Shown: piece after piece, positions 53,966-64,000 of the stretch
Numbering within the stretch: position 1 is the stretch's first letter
How the letters are laid out: each line of letters begins with the position of its first letter
Assembly: GCF_900009145.1 (NCBI RefSeq)
Contig: NZ_LN889796.1
Location: 249,601-313,600, forward strand
DNA length: 64,000 bases
DNA from: Planktothrix tepida PCC 9214
GTDB taxonomy: Bacteria; Cyanobacteriota; Cyanobacteriia; Cyanobacteriales; Microcoleaceae
Direction of reading: 5' to 3'
The notes under the pieces: generated by a model
The model's input: only the letters and a program-made list of their open reading frames with translations
Told to the model about the DNA's origin: nothing
The model's database searches: none
Position numbers and translations under genes: made by a program

Positions 53966-54994
53966 CTACTTAGAAATAAAATGCACCCAAAAATTCCCAT
54001 CAGGGATGCAAACTCGCGTGATCAAGCGATAAGAATAATGTAAATAAGATCCACTCAAATCGGTGCGATAACCAGAGGAGAACCATTCCCCATAGGGGTC
54101 ATGAACAATAAATCCGTATTCGTCATAACCCACAACAACGATGATATGGCCAAAGGAAGTAAAATACCCATGAATAACAGCCGGATTTCCAGCCGCAATC
54201 CAATCTTTAATATCGTCTATAGTTCCATTGTCAGTAAAATAATCCTGACAACCATAATCTCGAACAATTCGAGCTAAATCATAAGGATCATGACGACTAT
54301 AGCCTTTATTAATCGCATATTCATAAAGTTCATCTTCCAGTTGACCCGAACTGGTTTTACGACGAGCTTTGAAATATTCCAAACACATTGAGATGGAAGT
54401 CACATTGCATGAACCCGTGGGATTAAACCAGTTGTCTAATTGAGATTTATAGGGAACATTGAGACGATAACTGGATGGAATCGGTTTAGGATAAACCAGT
54501 TTTCCATTGTCATAAATTTGGGCGTGTTCTCCCCAAATATATAAAACCGAATATCCTCCAAAAGACTCATTTCGTAAAGCGACTCGTAAATGTCCACGAA
54601 TGGGGTCATAGGCTAAAACAGCAAATTCTTTTCCGCCAGGAATCGAAAATTTTTCTGAGTCATTTAGTTGAGAAGAAGCAATCGGTTTAACCTTAAAAAC
54701 GGTACTTTTAAGGGTTTTCAATATCGGGGTGGTAACGGGAATCTGTTCCCGTTTTGTTTCGATTAACTTTTTCGCAGTAATTGCACCCAGATAACCCGCT
54801 TCACCACACTCCATCAACTTTTGGAATTGATGTAATGAAGCTGTTGATTTAGGGCCAAAAATGCCATCGGCTGGGGGATCAAGCAAACCTAACCCAATGA
54901 GTTGAGTTTGGATCTGACGAGTGAGTTCGTCATCTTCAGCAATGGCTTTAATATCATATCGAGTATTTTTACCGATAAAATCCTGTAGTTTCAT
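53966..54994 (-). CDS. C39-type cysteine peptidase with peptidoglycan-binding domain
   Basis: The 342-residue protein has an N-terminal PG_binding_1 domain (about 25-80, QTQLIGLGLLDPPADGIFGP then FQKLM) and a C-terminal papain-like C39_2 domain with Cys196 in NPTGSCNVTS, His283 in SFGHIIVVVGYD and Asp299 in VHDPYG. No signal peptide is visible, so export by another route or a cytosolic role is open. The peptidoglycan domain points to cell-wall location. The gene stands alone. Confidence 0.9.
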   Translation of the reverse strand: MKLQDFIGKNTRYDIKAIAEDDELTRQIQTQLIGLGLLDPPADGIFGPKSTASLHQFQKLMECGEAGYLGAITAKKLIETKREQIPVTTPILKTLKSTVFKVKPIASSQLNDSEKFSIPGGKEFAVLAYDPIRGHLRVALRNESFGGYSVLYIWGEHAQIYDNGKLVYPKPIPSSYRLNVPYKSQLDNWFNPTGSCNVTSISMCLEYFKARRKTSSGQLEDELYEYAINKGYSRHDPYDLARIVRDYGCQDYFTDNGTIDDIKDWIAAGNPAVIHGYFTSFGHIIVVVGYDEYGFIVHDPYGEWFSSGYRTDLSGSYLHYSYRLITRVCIPDGNFWVHFISK

Positions 54995-55088
54995 AGGGGC
55001 TGGTTCTCATCAATGACTCAAAAGCATAGACATCAAAGTTGTCAGGACAATTTTACCGATATTCGGGAAGAATTTAGAGATATCCCGA

Positions 55089-56405
55089 TCATCCCTCTAA
55101 ATCTGTGCTGTGAACAGGAGGTTTCAGGATGACGATTCCATAAGCATGAGCCGATAAATACTGTTGTGCTGCCTGTTGAATTTCTGTAGAACTCAATGCT
55201 TGAATATGATCAGGATAATACAGACCTGGGGTTAAATCCCCGACTAAGGATTGGTAATAGCCATATAATCCCGCGCGATCGCTCGGTGTTTCATTACTAA
55301 AGATAAACCGATTTGCCACTTGTGTCCTAACTTTTGTCATTTCCTCTTCTGTAATTGGTTCGTTTTGAAGTTGAGAGATATGATCACACAGAATCGCTTC
55401 AACCTCGGTCAGATTTTCTACGGGTAAACGGGCTGAAATATAAAAGACCCCTTGCAAACGCTGAGTCATATTACTCGCAGAAATCGACGAAACTAACCCC
55501 CGATTTTCGCGGAGATCTTGAAACAGTCGTGCTGTTCTTCCTTGGCCTAAAATATACGCTAAAACATCTAAGGGGTAAGTTTCGGACAGTTCTTCTAAAC
55601 CCGGGACACGCCACAGCATTAATAATCGAGCTTGTTGTAACGTATCATCAATAATTTCTTGACGGACAATGCTCTGAAAACTGGCTTCAGGAGTCCAGTG
55701 TTTACGCTCTGGGAGGGCAGAACTGATTGATCCGGGATAAACTGAAGTAACGGCATCTTCTACGGTTTGAATCAGAGAATCAACGGGTAAATTTCCCACC
55801 ACTGCTACCGTCATAGAGCGAGGCTGATACCAGGTGCGATGGAAATCTCGCATTTGTTGAGGATGTAACTGCTCAATTACCGATGCTGGCCCCAAGACCG
55901 GACGACGATAGGGAAGCTGCTCAAAGGCGATTTCCATGGACTGGCGAAAAGAACGCCTACCGGGGTTATCCTCAGAACGACGAATTTCTTCTAACACCAC
56001 AAATCGTTCTCGTTCAAACGCCTCATCCGCAATACTAGCATTGAGAACTACATCAAACTGTAAAGGAGCTAAATCCGCCAAGTCTTGAGGGGCAGTGGTA
56101 ATGTAGTAATGGGTATAGTCTTGGCTGGTGGCAGCATTGGTAACCGCACCCCGTTGTTCAATTTTTTGTTCAAATTCTCCCAACTGGAGATGGGGTGTGC
56201 CTTTAAAAACGATATGTTCTAAAAAATGCGCCATCCCGTTGATATCATTGGATTCAATCGCCGAACCGATATTAATCCAAACGTTGAGATTGACAGCATC
56301 CACAGGTAACTGTTCCGCCACAATGGTTAAACCATTTGAGAGGTGATGAACAGTTGGGGTATTAATCGGTCGAGACGAAGACGGTTTAACAAGGATGGAA
56401 GTCAT
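55089..56405 (-). CDS. M16-family zinc metallopeptidase
   Basis: The 438-residue peptidase contains HFLEH at 60-64 (the inverted zinc motif HxxEH) and the third ligand Glu in FVVLEEIRR about 75 residues later; an RLFQDLRENRGLVSSISAS segment marks the second half. It is of the processing-protease type (PqqL/YmxG) that degrades peptides in a closed chamber. The start at ATG 56405 is conserved. No second M16 gene is adjacent, so it likely forms a homodimer. Terminal residues show no sorting signal. Confidence 0.93.
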   Translation of the reverse strand: MTSILVKPSSSRPINTPTVHHLSNGLTIVAEQLPVDAVNLNVWINIGSAIESNDINGMAHFLEHIVFKGTPHLQLGEFEQKIEQRGAVTNAATSQDYTHYYITTAPQDLADLAPLQFDVVLNASIADEAFERERFVVLEEIRRSEDNPGRRSFRQSMEIAFEQLPYRRPVLGPASVIEQLHPQQMRDFHRTWYQPRSMTVAVVGNLPVDSLIQTVEDAVTSVYPGSISSALPERKHWTPEASFQSIVRQEIIDDTLQQARLLMLWRVPGLEELSETYPLDVLAYILGQGRTARLFQDLRENRGLVSSISASNMTQRLQGVFYISARLPVENLTEVEAILCDHISQLQNEPITEEEMTKVRTQVANRFIFSNETPSDRAGLYGYYQSLVGDLTPGLYYPDHIQALSSTEIQQAAQQYLSAHAYGIVILKPPVHSTDLEG

Positions 56406-56588
56406 TCGTTGTGTTTTGGGTTGTCTAGGTTTCTATCACTTTAGACCTTTTTGAGGGAAATTGAAAAACCCCCCGGTATTAAGATATCAAGGCTAACCTG
56501 GCTTATTAAAAAATTCTATCCCTACTGATAGAGGAGGCGATCAGCACTTAATCAGTAGGATGGGGACAGTCACCGAAATGACCCCAAA

Positions 56589-56699
56589 CGTAAACAACAA
56601 CTGGGTTGGACTGATTATCGGTTGACGGATTTTCCAGATATGGAAAAATGCTGGGAAATCATTTTCAAAGTGACAGAAGAAGGAGAATCTACCCAATAG
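56589..56699 (+). pseudogene. Small transposase remnant
   Basis: The frame RKQQLGWTDYRLTDFPDMEK followed by CWEIIFKVTEEGES ends with TAG. The W(A/T)DYRLTD.P.IEKWWEI pattern is known from the C-terminal parts of IS701/IS4-like cyanobacterial transposases. No other part of such a gene is present, so this is a relic. The 415-bp gap 56406-56821 otherwise holds nothing recognised. Confidence 0.45.
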
Positions 56700-56821
56700 A
56701 AACAAGAACTCGCCATGCCATTAGCAAGTTCTTGTTCAAAAGACAAATAGGAGACTATTGTGTTAAAGTGGACAACAATTTGTCAATCCAGATTAACTCT
56801 CGTATTCCAGAACCTCTAAAA

Positions 56822-56895
<74 letters not shown>

Positions 56896-56964
56896 TCGCT
56901 TGTTCCTTTCCTAGTATAACCATAACCTTCTGGATTTGACAACCCCTTTTTTAAAATATTTTTT

Positions 56965-57028
56965 GGGGACAAGGGGACAAGGGGACAAGGGGACAAGGGG
57001 ACAAGGGGACAAGGGGACAAGGGGACAA
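56965..57028. repeat. Eight tandem octamers (GGGGACAA)n
   Basis: Eight perfect units of GGGGACAA lie between the tRNA and the asparaginase gene. Partial units of the same octamer appear at the right edge of the window (about 63975-63991). The tract is likely to vary by slippage. Confidence 0.9.
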
Positions 57029-57103
57029 GGAGAGATGAGGGAGGCCGAAGTCTCCCTTCGACAGGCTCAGGGCAGCGCAGTGTCAAGCTGTCAATAGCTC
57101 ACT

Positions 57104-58057
57104 TTAAAGAAACGACAATTCCCCCATGACATCTAAGCGTTTGAAGTCGTTGAGGGTGAGAAATTTTTCACCAAGGGTTTCGGCGATGGTGGGGGTAATC
57201 CATCCCATTTGTTTTAATAGATGAATGGCGGTGGCATATTTAGCGCGATGTGAGCCATCCATGACTTTAATCGCTAATCCCATACCTTCGCCAATGCGTC
57301 CAACACATTGCACCCCTTCGGCTCCAGATTTACTGACGAGTTCTCCTTCGGTTAAACGCATTAATTCCGTATCAAAGTGTCCAACTCCTGCGACCATTTC
57401 CGGGTGATGGGTCATGGCGCGAACAATTCTCTCTCGATCCAGGTTATCCCCCGATGTCAACTGAGCATAGAGTATCGCCATTTGGCTTAATTCCAGATAA
57501 TAGGTAGGTGCTCCACAGTCATCCCTAGCGCTGAGGAACTCATCGGGGGGTAATGCTAATAATTCTCCGACTTTACCGATAATGAGTTGTTGTAGAGGAT
57601 GTTTCCGTTGTAAATAACTTTCTAACGGCCAATGGCATTGTTGACAAACCGCTAACATTCCGGCGTGTTTCCCAGAACAGCCATGCTGCAAACGGCTATT
57701 TTTGCCTTCAGGAATGGGACACTGGAGTTGTACGGGGTCAACATCTGCTCGCCAGAGAATATTAAACGCTTGTCGCGCTTGCTCGATGGTTCCTTGATGA
57801 GAACTACAAATAATCGCTAAGTCAATATCGGTTAAATCATATCGTTCCAGTGTGCCTGTTGTGATCACCGCTAAGGCTTGAAACGGTTTTAGGGCAGACC
57901 GGATAAAAGTCGCCGTGTCGGAATTTCCCGCAACAGATAATACTCGTCCTCGGCTATCACAGACGGTCGCTTGCACCCGATGGGTAGACTCAACGAGTCC
58001 TTCCCGCAGGAGTCTAACTTCCAGTTCTTTGGCTTGTGTTCGTTTTCCCCGTGTCAT
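57104..58057 (-). CDS. Asparaginase (rhizobial AnsA / asparaginase II type)
   Basis: The 317-residue protein matches the PF06089 family: GNSDTATFIRSALKPFQALA, CSSHQGT, HGCSGKHAGMLA and CGAPTYYLELSQMAILYAQL, then EGVQCV. These include the Ser/Lys and Cys residues at the zinc-containing active site of the Rhizobium enzymes. It hydrolyses asparagine to aspartate and ammonia in the cytosol. It is a distinct fold from E. coli AnsA/AnsB. The start ATG 58057 gives the family N-terminus. It follows the CGLD27 gene by 36 bp on the same strand and may be co-transcribed. Confidence 0.9.
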   Translation of the reverse strand: MTRGKRTQAKELEVRLLREGLVESTHRVQATVCDSRGRVLSVAGNSDTATFIRSALKPFQALAVITTGTLERYDLTDIDLAIICSSHQGTIEQARQAFNILWRADVDPVQLQCPIPEGKNSRLQHGCSGKHAGMLAVCQQCHWPLESYLQRKHPLQQLIIGKVGELLALPPDEFLSARDDCGAPTYYLELSQMAILYAQLTSGDNLDRERIVRAMTHHPEMVAGVGHFDTELMRLTEGELVSKSGAEGVQCVGRIGEGMGLAIKVMDGSHRAKYATAIHLLKQMGWITPTIAETLGEKFLTLNDFKRLDVMGELSFL

Positions 58058-58093
58058 ATTTAAGATTATATTTGAATTGGATTCGGTGAGTCT

Positions 58094-58594
58094 TTACAAT
58101 AAGATCCAGATTAGTCCGCCTCCTGCCAACAATCCTGCTAAACCGTAATAAGTTTTTCGTAATCGAGTCAGAATCGGTTGAACTTGGTGGGTAAGAATAA
58201 GTTGATCTTGAAGTAAAAATTCAGGGGTTTTGAGCCAAGTTTGGCCATCATACCATCCTGATTCTTCATAAAAAATTCTAGAACTCAACAGACGGGATCT
58301 AATATAGTACCAGCCTAAAGATAACCGAATCACGACTAAGGTTAAAATAAAACTTGCTCCTGTCGCCGCACTGAGTATTAATTGGCCTGGGTATTTACTA
58401 GGGGCAAAACTAGCAGCAGCTACAGGACAAAAAATCACCCAGCTAATAAACCACACCCAAACTAATTTTCTCAAATATTGGGGCCAGTTGAGCATCACCC
58501 AACTAAAAAACCAAGATGCTTTCAATTCTTGATATTCATTTACAGGACGTTGTTCAGGGGGAACTGGACAGACGGACACGGAAACCTCTCTCAT
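58094..58594 (-). CDS. CGLD27/Ycf36 family protein (DUF1230)
   Basis: The 166-residue membrane protein begins VSVCPVPPEQRPVNEYQELK and has two to three hydrophobic segments, with WFFSWVMLNWPQYLRKLVWV and IFYEESGWYDGQTWLKTPEF. This is the DUF1230 pattern of cyanobacteria and plastids (Ycf36), linked in green algae and plants to the CGLD27 gene for iron-limited photosynthesis. Exact function is not known. It leads into asparaginase on the same strand. Confidence 0.92.
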   Translation of the reverse strand: MREVSVSVCPVPPEQRPVNEYQELKASWFFSWVMLNWPQYLRKLVWVWFISWVIFCPVAAASFAPSKYPGQLILSAATGASFILTLVVIRLSLGWYYIRSRLLSSRIFYEESGWYDGQTWLKTPEFLLQDQLILTHQVQPILTRLRKTYYGLAGLLAGGGLIWILL

Positions 58595-58705
58595 ATCAAA
58601 ATCTGAGATTTTCTAGGATGGGCTAATCAATAATTTTATGTTTATCCAAACTATGATAACGATTTGACAGACGGATTGTTTTCTCTGTTGGGCTGATATT
58701 TCCAA

Positions 58706-59755
58706 TCAAATGTCAGCTTGAAACCTTAGTAACAGACGGTTCAAAGCATCCATATCCATTAAAAACGCATCGTGACCATGATGGGAGTCCAAAAATACTA
58801 ACTTAGCCTGGGGAATCAAAGCAGCCAACTCTTCCTGTTCAACAACGGGGTACAGAACATCCGAGTCAATGGCGATAATTAACGTGGGATGAGAAATACT
58901 TTGTAAAACCGCTTCATAGGTTTTTTCGGGACGGCTGACATCATGAGAATCCATTGATCGAGTCAACGTGATGTAAGTATTCGCATCAAACCGTTCGACT
59001 AATTTATCCCCCTGATGGTTTAAATAATTAGCGATCGCAAATTTAGCTTCCGCTTGGGTTTGACGGCCAAACCGTTCACTAAAACTAGGCCAGGAACGAT
59101 AAGTGGTCATGGCAATCATCCGAGCCACCTTTAAACCTTGATGAGGTGGTTTTTCAGGCGAATAATAACCACCTTGCCAATTTGGATCGACATAAATTGC
59201 CTGACGTTGAGCTTCACTTAACCCAATACACCAAGCCGAGTGCCGACCCGATGCCGCAATGACAGCGATCGCCCGTAGCTTTGAGGGATAAAGCAAAGCC
59301 CACTCCAAAACCTGCATCCCTCCTAATGACCCACCAATGACCAAACGCAAGGAGCGAATTCCCAGGGCTGCAACTAACTGAGCCTGGAGATGAACCATAT
59401 CCCGAATCGTAATATTAGGAAACGTGGGGCCGTAGGGTTGCCCAGTTTGGGGATTGATCGAAGTCGGCCCCGTTGTACCGTAGCAACTGCCCAAAATATT
59501 GCTACAGACAATAAAATCCTGGTCTGGATTCAAAGCTTGCCCCGTTCCCAACAATGGACTCCACCAATTCTCTAAATCTGCCCAACCCGTAAAGGCATGA
59601 CAAACCAAAACCCCGTTATCCCCTGCTGGGTTGAGGGTTCCCCAGGTACGATAGGCAATCTGAACGTTCTCCAAAACCGCCCCGGATTCAAGTTGAAACG
59701 GTTGAGGGAGTTGATAAAACTGGGTTAAAGGTGAAATAAATTGTTGGTAATCCAT
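58706..59755 (-). CDS. metX: Homoserine O-acetyltransferase
   Basis: From ATG 59755, with AGGG 8 nt before it, the enzyme has 349 residues. The alpha/beta hydrolase triad is the Ser in GGSLGGMQVLEW, an Asp in IDSDVLYP and the His in DSHHGHDAFLMD. ILGSCYGTTGPTSINP and the GRQTQAEAKFAIANYL helices match MetX. It activates homoserine with acetyl-CoA for direct sulfhydrylation by the MetY encoded upstream. GTG 59830 would add 25 residues. It is the last gene of the sulfur operon. Confidence 0.94.
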   Translation of the reverse strand: MDYQQFISPLTQFYQLPQPFQLESGAVLENVQIAYRTWGTLNPAGDNGVLVCHAFTGWADLENWWSPLLGTGQALNPDQDFIVCSNILGSCYGTTGPTSINPQTGQPYGPTFPNITIRDMVHLQAQLVAALGIRSLRLVIGGSLGGMQVLEWALLYPSKLRAIAVIAASGRHSAWCIGLSEAQRQAIYVDPNWQGGYYSPEKPPHQGLKVARMIAMTTYRSWPSFSERFGRQTQAEAKFAIANYLNHQGDKLVERFDANTYITLTRSMDSHDVSRPEKTYEAVLQSISHPTLIIAIDSDVLYPVVEQEELAALIPQAKLVFLDSHHGHDAFLMDMDALNRLLLRFQADI

Positions 59756-59866
59756 GCTTTCTACCCTGTTGAAGTGATCCCGATTAAGCTGTGATCCCCC
59801 CTGAGCAAGCGGAACAGGGAGGATAGTCACAGCATTAAAACGAAGCTAGACTTAGACAAAATGAGA

Positions 59867-61210
<1,344 letters not shown>

Positions 61211-61215
61211 CTATT

Positions 61216-63522
61216 TTAGATATACATAGCAAAATAATCATTGTAAATTTCAGTATTGGTGGAAACAGTTAGTTCTATTTGTTTTTGTTCTTCCTCGGTG
61301 GCAGAACTTGTGGCCAGGCTTGAGGGATCGTCAGAGATGAAATCCCCACAATATTCATTGGCCGGTACGGCAGCCTTCATCTTTTTGGGATAACTTAAAT
61401 TGAGATTGTTCATAATCGTTATAAACTGCTCACGGCTACGATCAGCAAACCGAGGGTTTTGTCGCTTTTCTTCGCCAATGGTGGAAACAGTCCAGCCTTT
61501 ATAGTCATGGGCCGGATAAACTAACGTTTCGTCTGGCAAGGTAAATAACCGTTGCGTTACCCCATCATAGAGGGTTCCCGGATCGCCTCCTTGAAAATCC
61601 GTGCGTCCACAACCCCGAATCAATAAGGCATCCCCTGTTAACAGATGGGTCTTATTCACTAAATAGGCGATGTGACTAGCCGTATGGCCGGGTGTGGCGA
61701 TCGCCTCAATCATGACGGAGCCGATGTTGATCGTTTCACCACCGACCCAGGAATGATCGGCTTTGGTTACTGTCGGATTCTGGGGAACAATCACCTGAGC
61801 ACCCGTTTGTTTTCTCAGCTTGCCAGCCCCTGTAATATGATCGGCATGGAGATGGGTTTCCAAACAATACTTTAATTTCAATTCCAGTTCATCTAATACT
61901 CGTAAGTCACGGTCAACCTGCTCTAAAACGGGATCGACCAAAACCGCATCTCCTGTTTGTTGATCAGCAATCAAGTATGTGTAGCTACTGGTTTCCGGGT
62001 CAAAGAATTGGCGAAAGAGTAAGTTTGAGGGGAAAATTCCTGGGCTGAGTTCTTCTACAACTTGACGATCCTCTCGCGACAAGGGGTATAGATGGATAGT
62101 AGGAATAGAACGGACAGACAACGGGAGTGAGCGCAATAACGTCTCGGCTAAGGCTTGGACTTGTTCTCGAATTTCTGGAACGGCGATCGTTTCCCACAAA
62201 TCCCCTTTGCGTGGAGTTCCTAGGGTATAAAAGAGAGTCGAAATCTGTCCATCGGCTGACCAGAGAGCCCCGTTGACGGCGGTATCTAATCCTAAGCCAA
62301 GAGGATTCGGACGAATGAGCCCTTGTGATCGCAAACTGGTAATTAGAGGATGGTCAAATTTCCGATAATCAACCGTTATGCCTGTGCAATTCACCACACG
62401 GCTAACGTTGAAAATAGTATTCGTTTGAGTGTTGCGTTGGCGAACCGTGACGGCTACACCATCGGGTAATTGTTGATAATCTTGAATCCGCCCTGCTGTA
62501 ATCGTCAATTGACCGGAATCTAACAGTTCCCCTAAGATATCTGCTACTTTTTGAGCAATTCGGTGACGATGAACATCCCAATAAGGGGCAATATGAAGTA
62601 GAAAACGCTGCTGTTCAACCGTTGATAGTTGCTGCCAGAGTTGGGGAGTAATGGGGCGCAGAGAATCAATCACTCCTCGCCAGTCATAGCCCAAGGACAC
62701 AGCAGACTTCACCTCAGCACGAACTCGATGCAGTAAACTCAGGGCTGTTGTGGGTGCTGTTTCTGGAGTCAGAAAGCTGGGATAAAATTGAGTGGCTTGA
62801 TGTCGCTGGGGAAACAATCCTCGTCGAGACACGGCATAAATTTTGCCTTGATGCTTTTGTTCATGGAGAGACAAAACCATATCTACCATCGTCAGTCCCG
62901 TACCCATGATCAAAACTGGTGCGTCTTGAGCGAGATCCGTTAGGGCATCGGCTGACCAAGCATGGCGTTGATAGCTGGCTATATTCTCGTTGGCATGGCA
63001 GGTAAAAGGTGTGTTCCCTAATGCTAAAACGACTTTATTCGCATAAAAGGAGTCACCACTTGCCAGAGACAGGATTGCATCTGTTCCTGACGGGGCGATC
63101 GCAACCACTTCATCGGTTAATCGCTCTAAGCGAATATCGCTATTGGCTGTGGCTTCTGCTTCTGCCAAAATCGACTGAATGTATAAACCATAAACTTTGC
63201 GGGGAATGAAGGTACTGGGATTAACCTCTGCACCAAGGAGAGGTTTTAAGGTGTTTTTATTGTGTTGAAGCCAACGGAGTAGATGTCCTGGATCGTTGGG
63301 AAAGGCACTCATATTACCTGCGGATACATTCAGTAAATGACAGGTGGCATCAGTGCTGTAAGCAATTCCCTTGCCAAAGGAATGACTACGCTCAATCAAC
63401 TTAATGGTGAGAGGTTGAGTTGCGGTCTTGAGTAAATGGGTGGCGACCAAAGCACCACTAAAACCACCACCGATGATCGCGATTGTGGCGGTTTTAGGGG
63501 GATTCAGAAAAGTAGAGTTCAT
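61216..63522 (-). CDS. Fusion of an FAD/NAD(P)-binding oxidoreductase with an ETHE1-like persulfide dioxygenase
   Basis: Residues 1 to about 500 form an FAD/NAD(P)-binding domain of the NAD_binding_9 type (GGGFSGALVATHLLK at 18-32, GKGIAYSTDATCHLLNVSAG, then VLIMGTGLTMVDM in the second nucleotide site). From about 515 to 740 there is an MBL-fold domain: HLHADH at 557-562, His613 in ATPGHTAS, Asp631 in LLTGDALLIRGCGRTDFQ, His672 in VYPAHDYKG. RTDFQ and the PAHDYKG site are typical of ETHE1, which oxidises glutathione persulfide to sulfite. It lies 41 bp before metY. The single open frame has no stop between the parts. Confidence 0.93.
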   Translation of the reverse strand: MNSTFLNPPKTATIAIIGGGFSGALVATHLLKTATQPLTIKLIERSHSFGKGIAYSTDATCHLLNVSAGNMSAFPNDPGHLLRWLQHNKNTLKPLLGAEVNPSTFIPRKVYGLYIQSILAEAEATANSDIRLERLTDEVVAIAPSGTDAILSLASGDSFYANKVVLALGNTPFTCHANENIASYQRHAWSADALTDLAQDAPVLIMGTGLTMVDMVLSLHEQKHQGKIYAVSRRGLFPQRHQATQFYPSFLTPETAPTTALSLLHRVRAEVKSAVSLGYDWRGVIDSLRPITPQLWQQLSTVEQQRFLLHIAPYWDVHRHRIAQKVADILGELLDSGQLTITAGRIQDYQQLPDGVAVTVRQRNTQTNTIFNVSRVVNCTGITVDYRKFDHPLITSLRSQGLIRPNPLGLGLDTAVNGALWSADGQISTLFYTLGTPRKGDLWETIAVPEIREQVQALAETLLRSLPLSVRSIPTIHLYPLSREDRQVVEELSPGIFPSNLLFRQFFDPETSSYTYLIADQQTGDAVLVDPVLEQVDRDLRVLDELELKLKYCLETHLHADHITGAGKLRKQTGAQVIVPQNPTVTKADHSWVGGETINIGSVMIEAIATPGHTASHIAYLVNKTHLLTGDALLIRGCGRTDFQGGDPGTLYDGVTQRLFTLPDETLVYPAHDYKGWTVSTIGEEKRQNPRFADRSREQFITIMNNLNLSYPKKMKAAVPANEYCGDFISDDPSSLATSSATEEEQKQIELTVSTNTEIYNDYFAMYI

Positions 63523-63555
63523 AGTGATTTCCCGTCCTGATAACGACGCTGAATT

Positions 63556-63649
63556 AACCCGTTTCTGTTTGAGTACAAACGGGTTGATTTAAAAATTTGA
63601 GTGTGTTTCTGCCAGACCTTTGATCTTCTTAAGAACTGGTTGGAAACAC
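63556..63649 (-). promoter_or_regulatory. Structured leader with two hairpins before the fusion gene
   Basis: One stem, AACCCGTTT...AAACGGGTT, lies at about 63557-63586 and a second, GTGTTTC.GCCAG...CTGG.GGAAACAC, at 63603-63649, both in the leader of the sulfur operon. They do not match a SAM riboswitch that I can recognise. A regulatory RNA is possible. Confidence 0.35.
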
Positions 63650-63925
63650 CTGAAATCCACCTGCATAAACCCTATTTTCAAATCGTACAGTTTTCGCTTC
63701 GTATTCCTTTAGTAAGCAGGATACAAAATCTGATGTTTTTCAATCAGAAGATCCTTTTTTAGGGGTTAAATCTTAAAATATTATAAAGAATAAGGATAAT
63801 TTTAAATTTCATGCTAGGTTCTACCCATCTCCAAAACAAAATCATGGGTAAAAACGCAAATGATTGACTTAATCTTCTAATGTGGGCGTAATTAAAACTT
63901 AACTGTAGAATTCTTTGAATATCAG

Positions 63926-63957
63926 GGCATCTGTATTGATTTGCCCTTTTTTTTGTT
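63926..63957 (+). terminator. Strong rho-independent terminator with no coding gene before it
   Basis: GGGCA (63928-63932) pairs with TGCCC across a loop and is followed by eight T. It points to the plus strand, where no gene lies upstream within 400 bp. A small RNA ending here is possible. The ORF track region 63759-63983 on the minus strand is not supported as a gene. Confidence 0.5.
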
Positions 63958-64000
63958 GGGGGGAGATGGGGACGGGGGGACAAGGGGACACCAGCGATGT

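Noticed and set aside
63759..63983. 74-residue minus-strand ORF at the right edge
   Set aside because: It crosses a plus-strand terminator and an octamer repeat; no family likeness.

Overview
The window looks like chromosomal DNA of a filamentous, non-heterocystous cyanobacterium of the Oscillatoriales type, in the broad neighbourhood of Planktothrix. The evidence is a Rubisco activase with a RbcS-like tail, Ycf54 and Ycf36/CGLD27 homologues, cyanoexosortase and PEP-CTERM proteins, AT-rich codon use, many GCGATCGC (HIP1) octamers, and short tandem heptamers and octamers scattered between genes. The genus is an inference. No phage, plasmid or CRISPR signature was seen.

Layout. 1-7.8 kb: a cut-off alpha-amylase, Rubisco activase, a 49-residue protein under a TetR-like twin operator, MarC, a sugar porter, a GH63 glucosidase and a DUF1269 protein, all on the minus strand. 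8-11 kb: a TnpB-only element with a frameshifted tnpB, then a CLC Cl-/H+ exchanger. 11-14 kb: a secreted protein, a VIT transporter remnant and the cbpA-cbpM chaperone pair. 14-21 kb: two-component signalling genes, separated by an internally deleted ISL3-family element that cuts a VapC toxin gene. 21-30 kb: pdxJ, ycf54, a collapsed type III restriction-modification locus, crtE with a PAP2-type gene, a PEP-CTERM lipase, a MacB-type exporter and a pentapeptide-repeat protein.

31-39 kb is the cyclic-di-AMP section. A ydaO/yuaA-class riboswitch precedes an NrtABCD/CmpABCD-like ABC transporter operon, and 2 kb further on lies lysA-cdaA-uppS, where cdaA encodes the c-di-AMP synthase. 39-43 kb holds rimI, a PEP-CTERM protein and a cyanoexosortase operon. 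43-45 kb holds a decayed copy of the rimI 3' end and a group II intron whose reverse transcriptase has been gutted. 45-49 kb: clpC, a retropepsin-like protease and small unknown genes.

49-53 kb carries two nearly identical stand-alone 5S rRNA cassettes, each with its own promoter and terminator, flanking one gene for a secreted RTX metallophosphatase. 53-58.6 kb: nadC, a C39-type peptidase, an M16 peptidase, initiator tRNA, asparaginase and CGLD27. 58.7-63.5 kb is a sulfur operon: a fused FAD-oxidoreductase/ETHE1-type persulfide dioxygenase, then metY and metX.

The most unusual items are the c-di-AMP riboswitch close to the c-di-AMP synthase gene, the duplicated autonomous 5S units, a 100-114 bp element with 12-bp inverted ends carrying a variable heptamer array (three copies), and the FAD/ETHE1 fusion next to metYX. 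All assignments come from reading the sequence; no database search was run.
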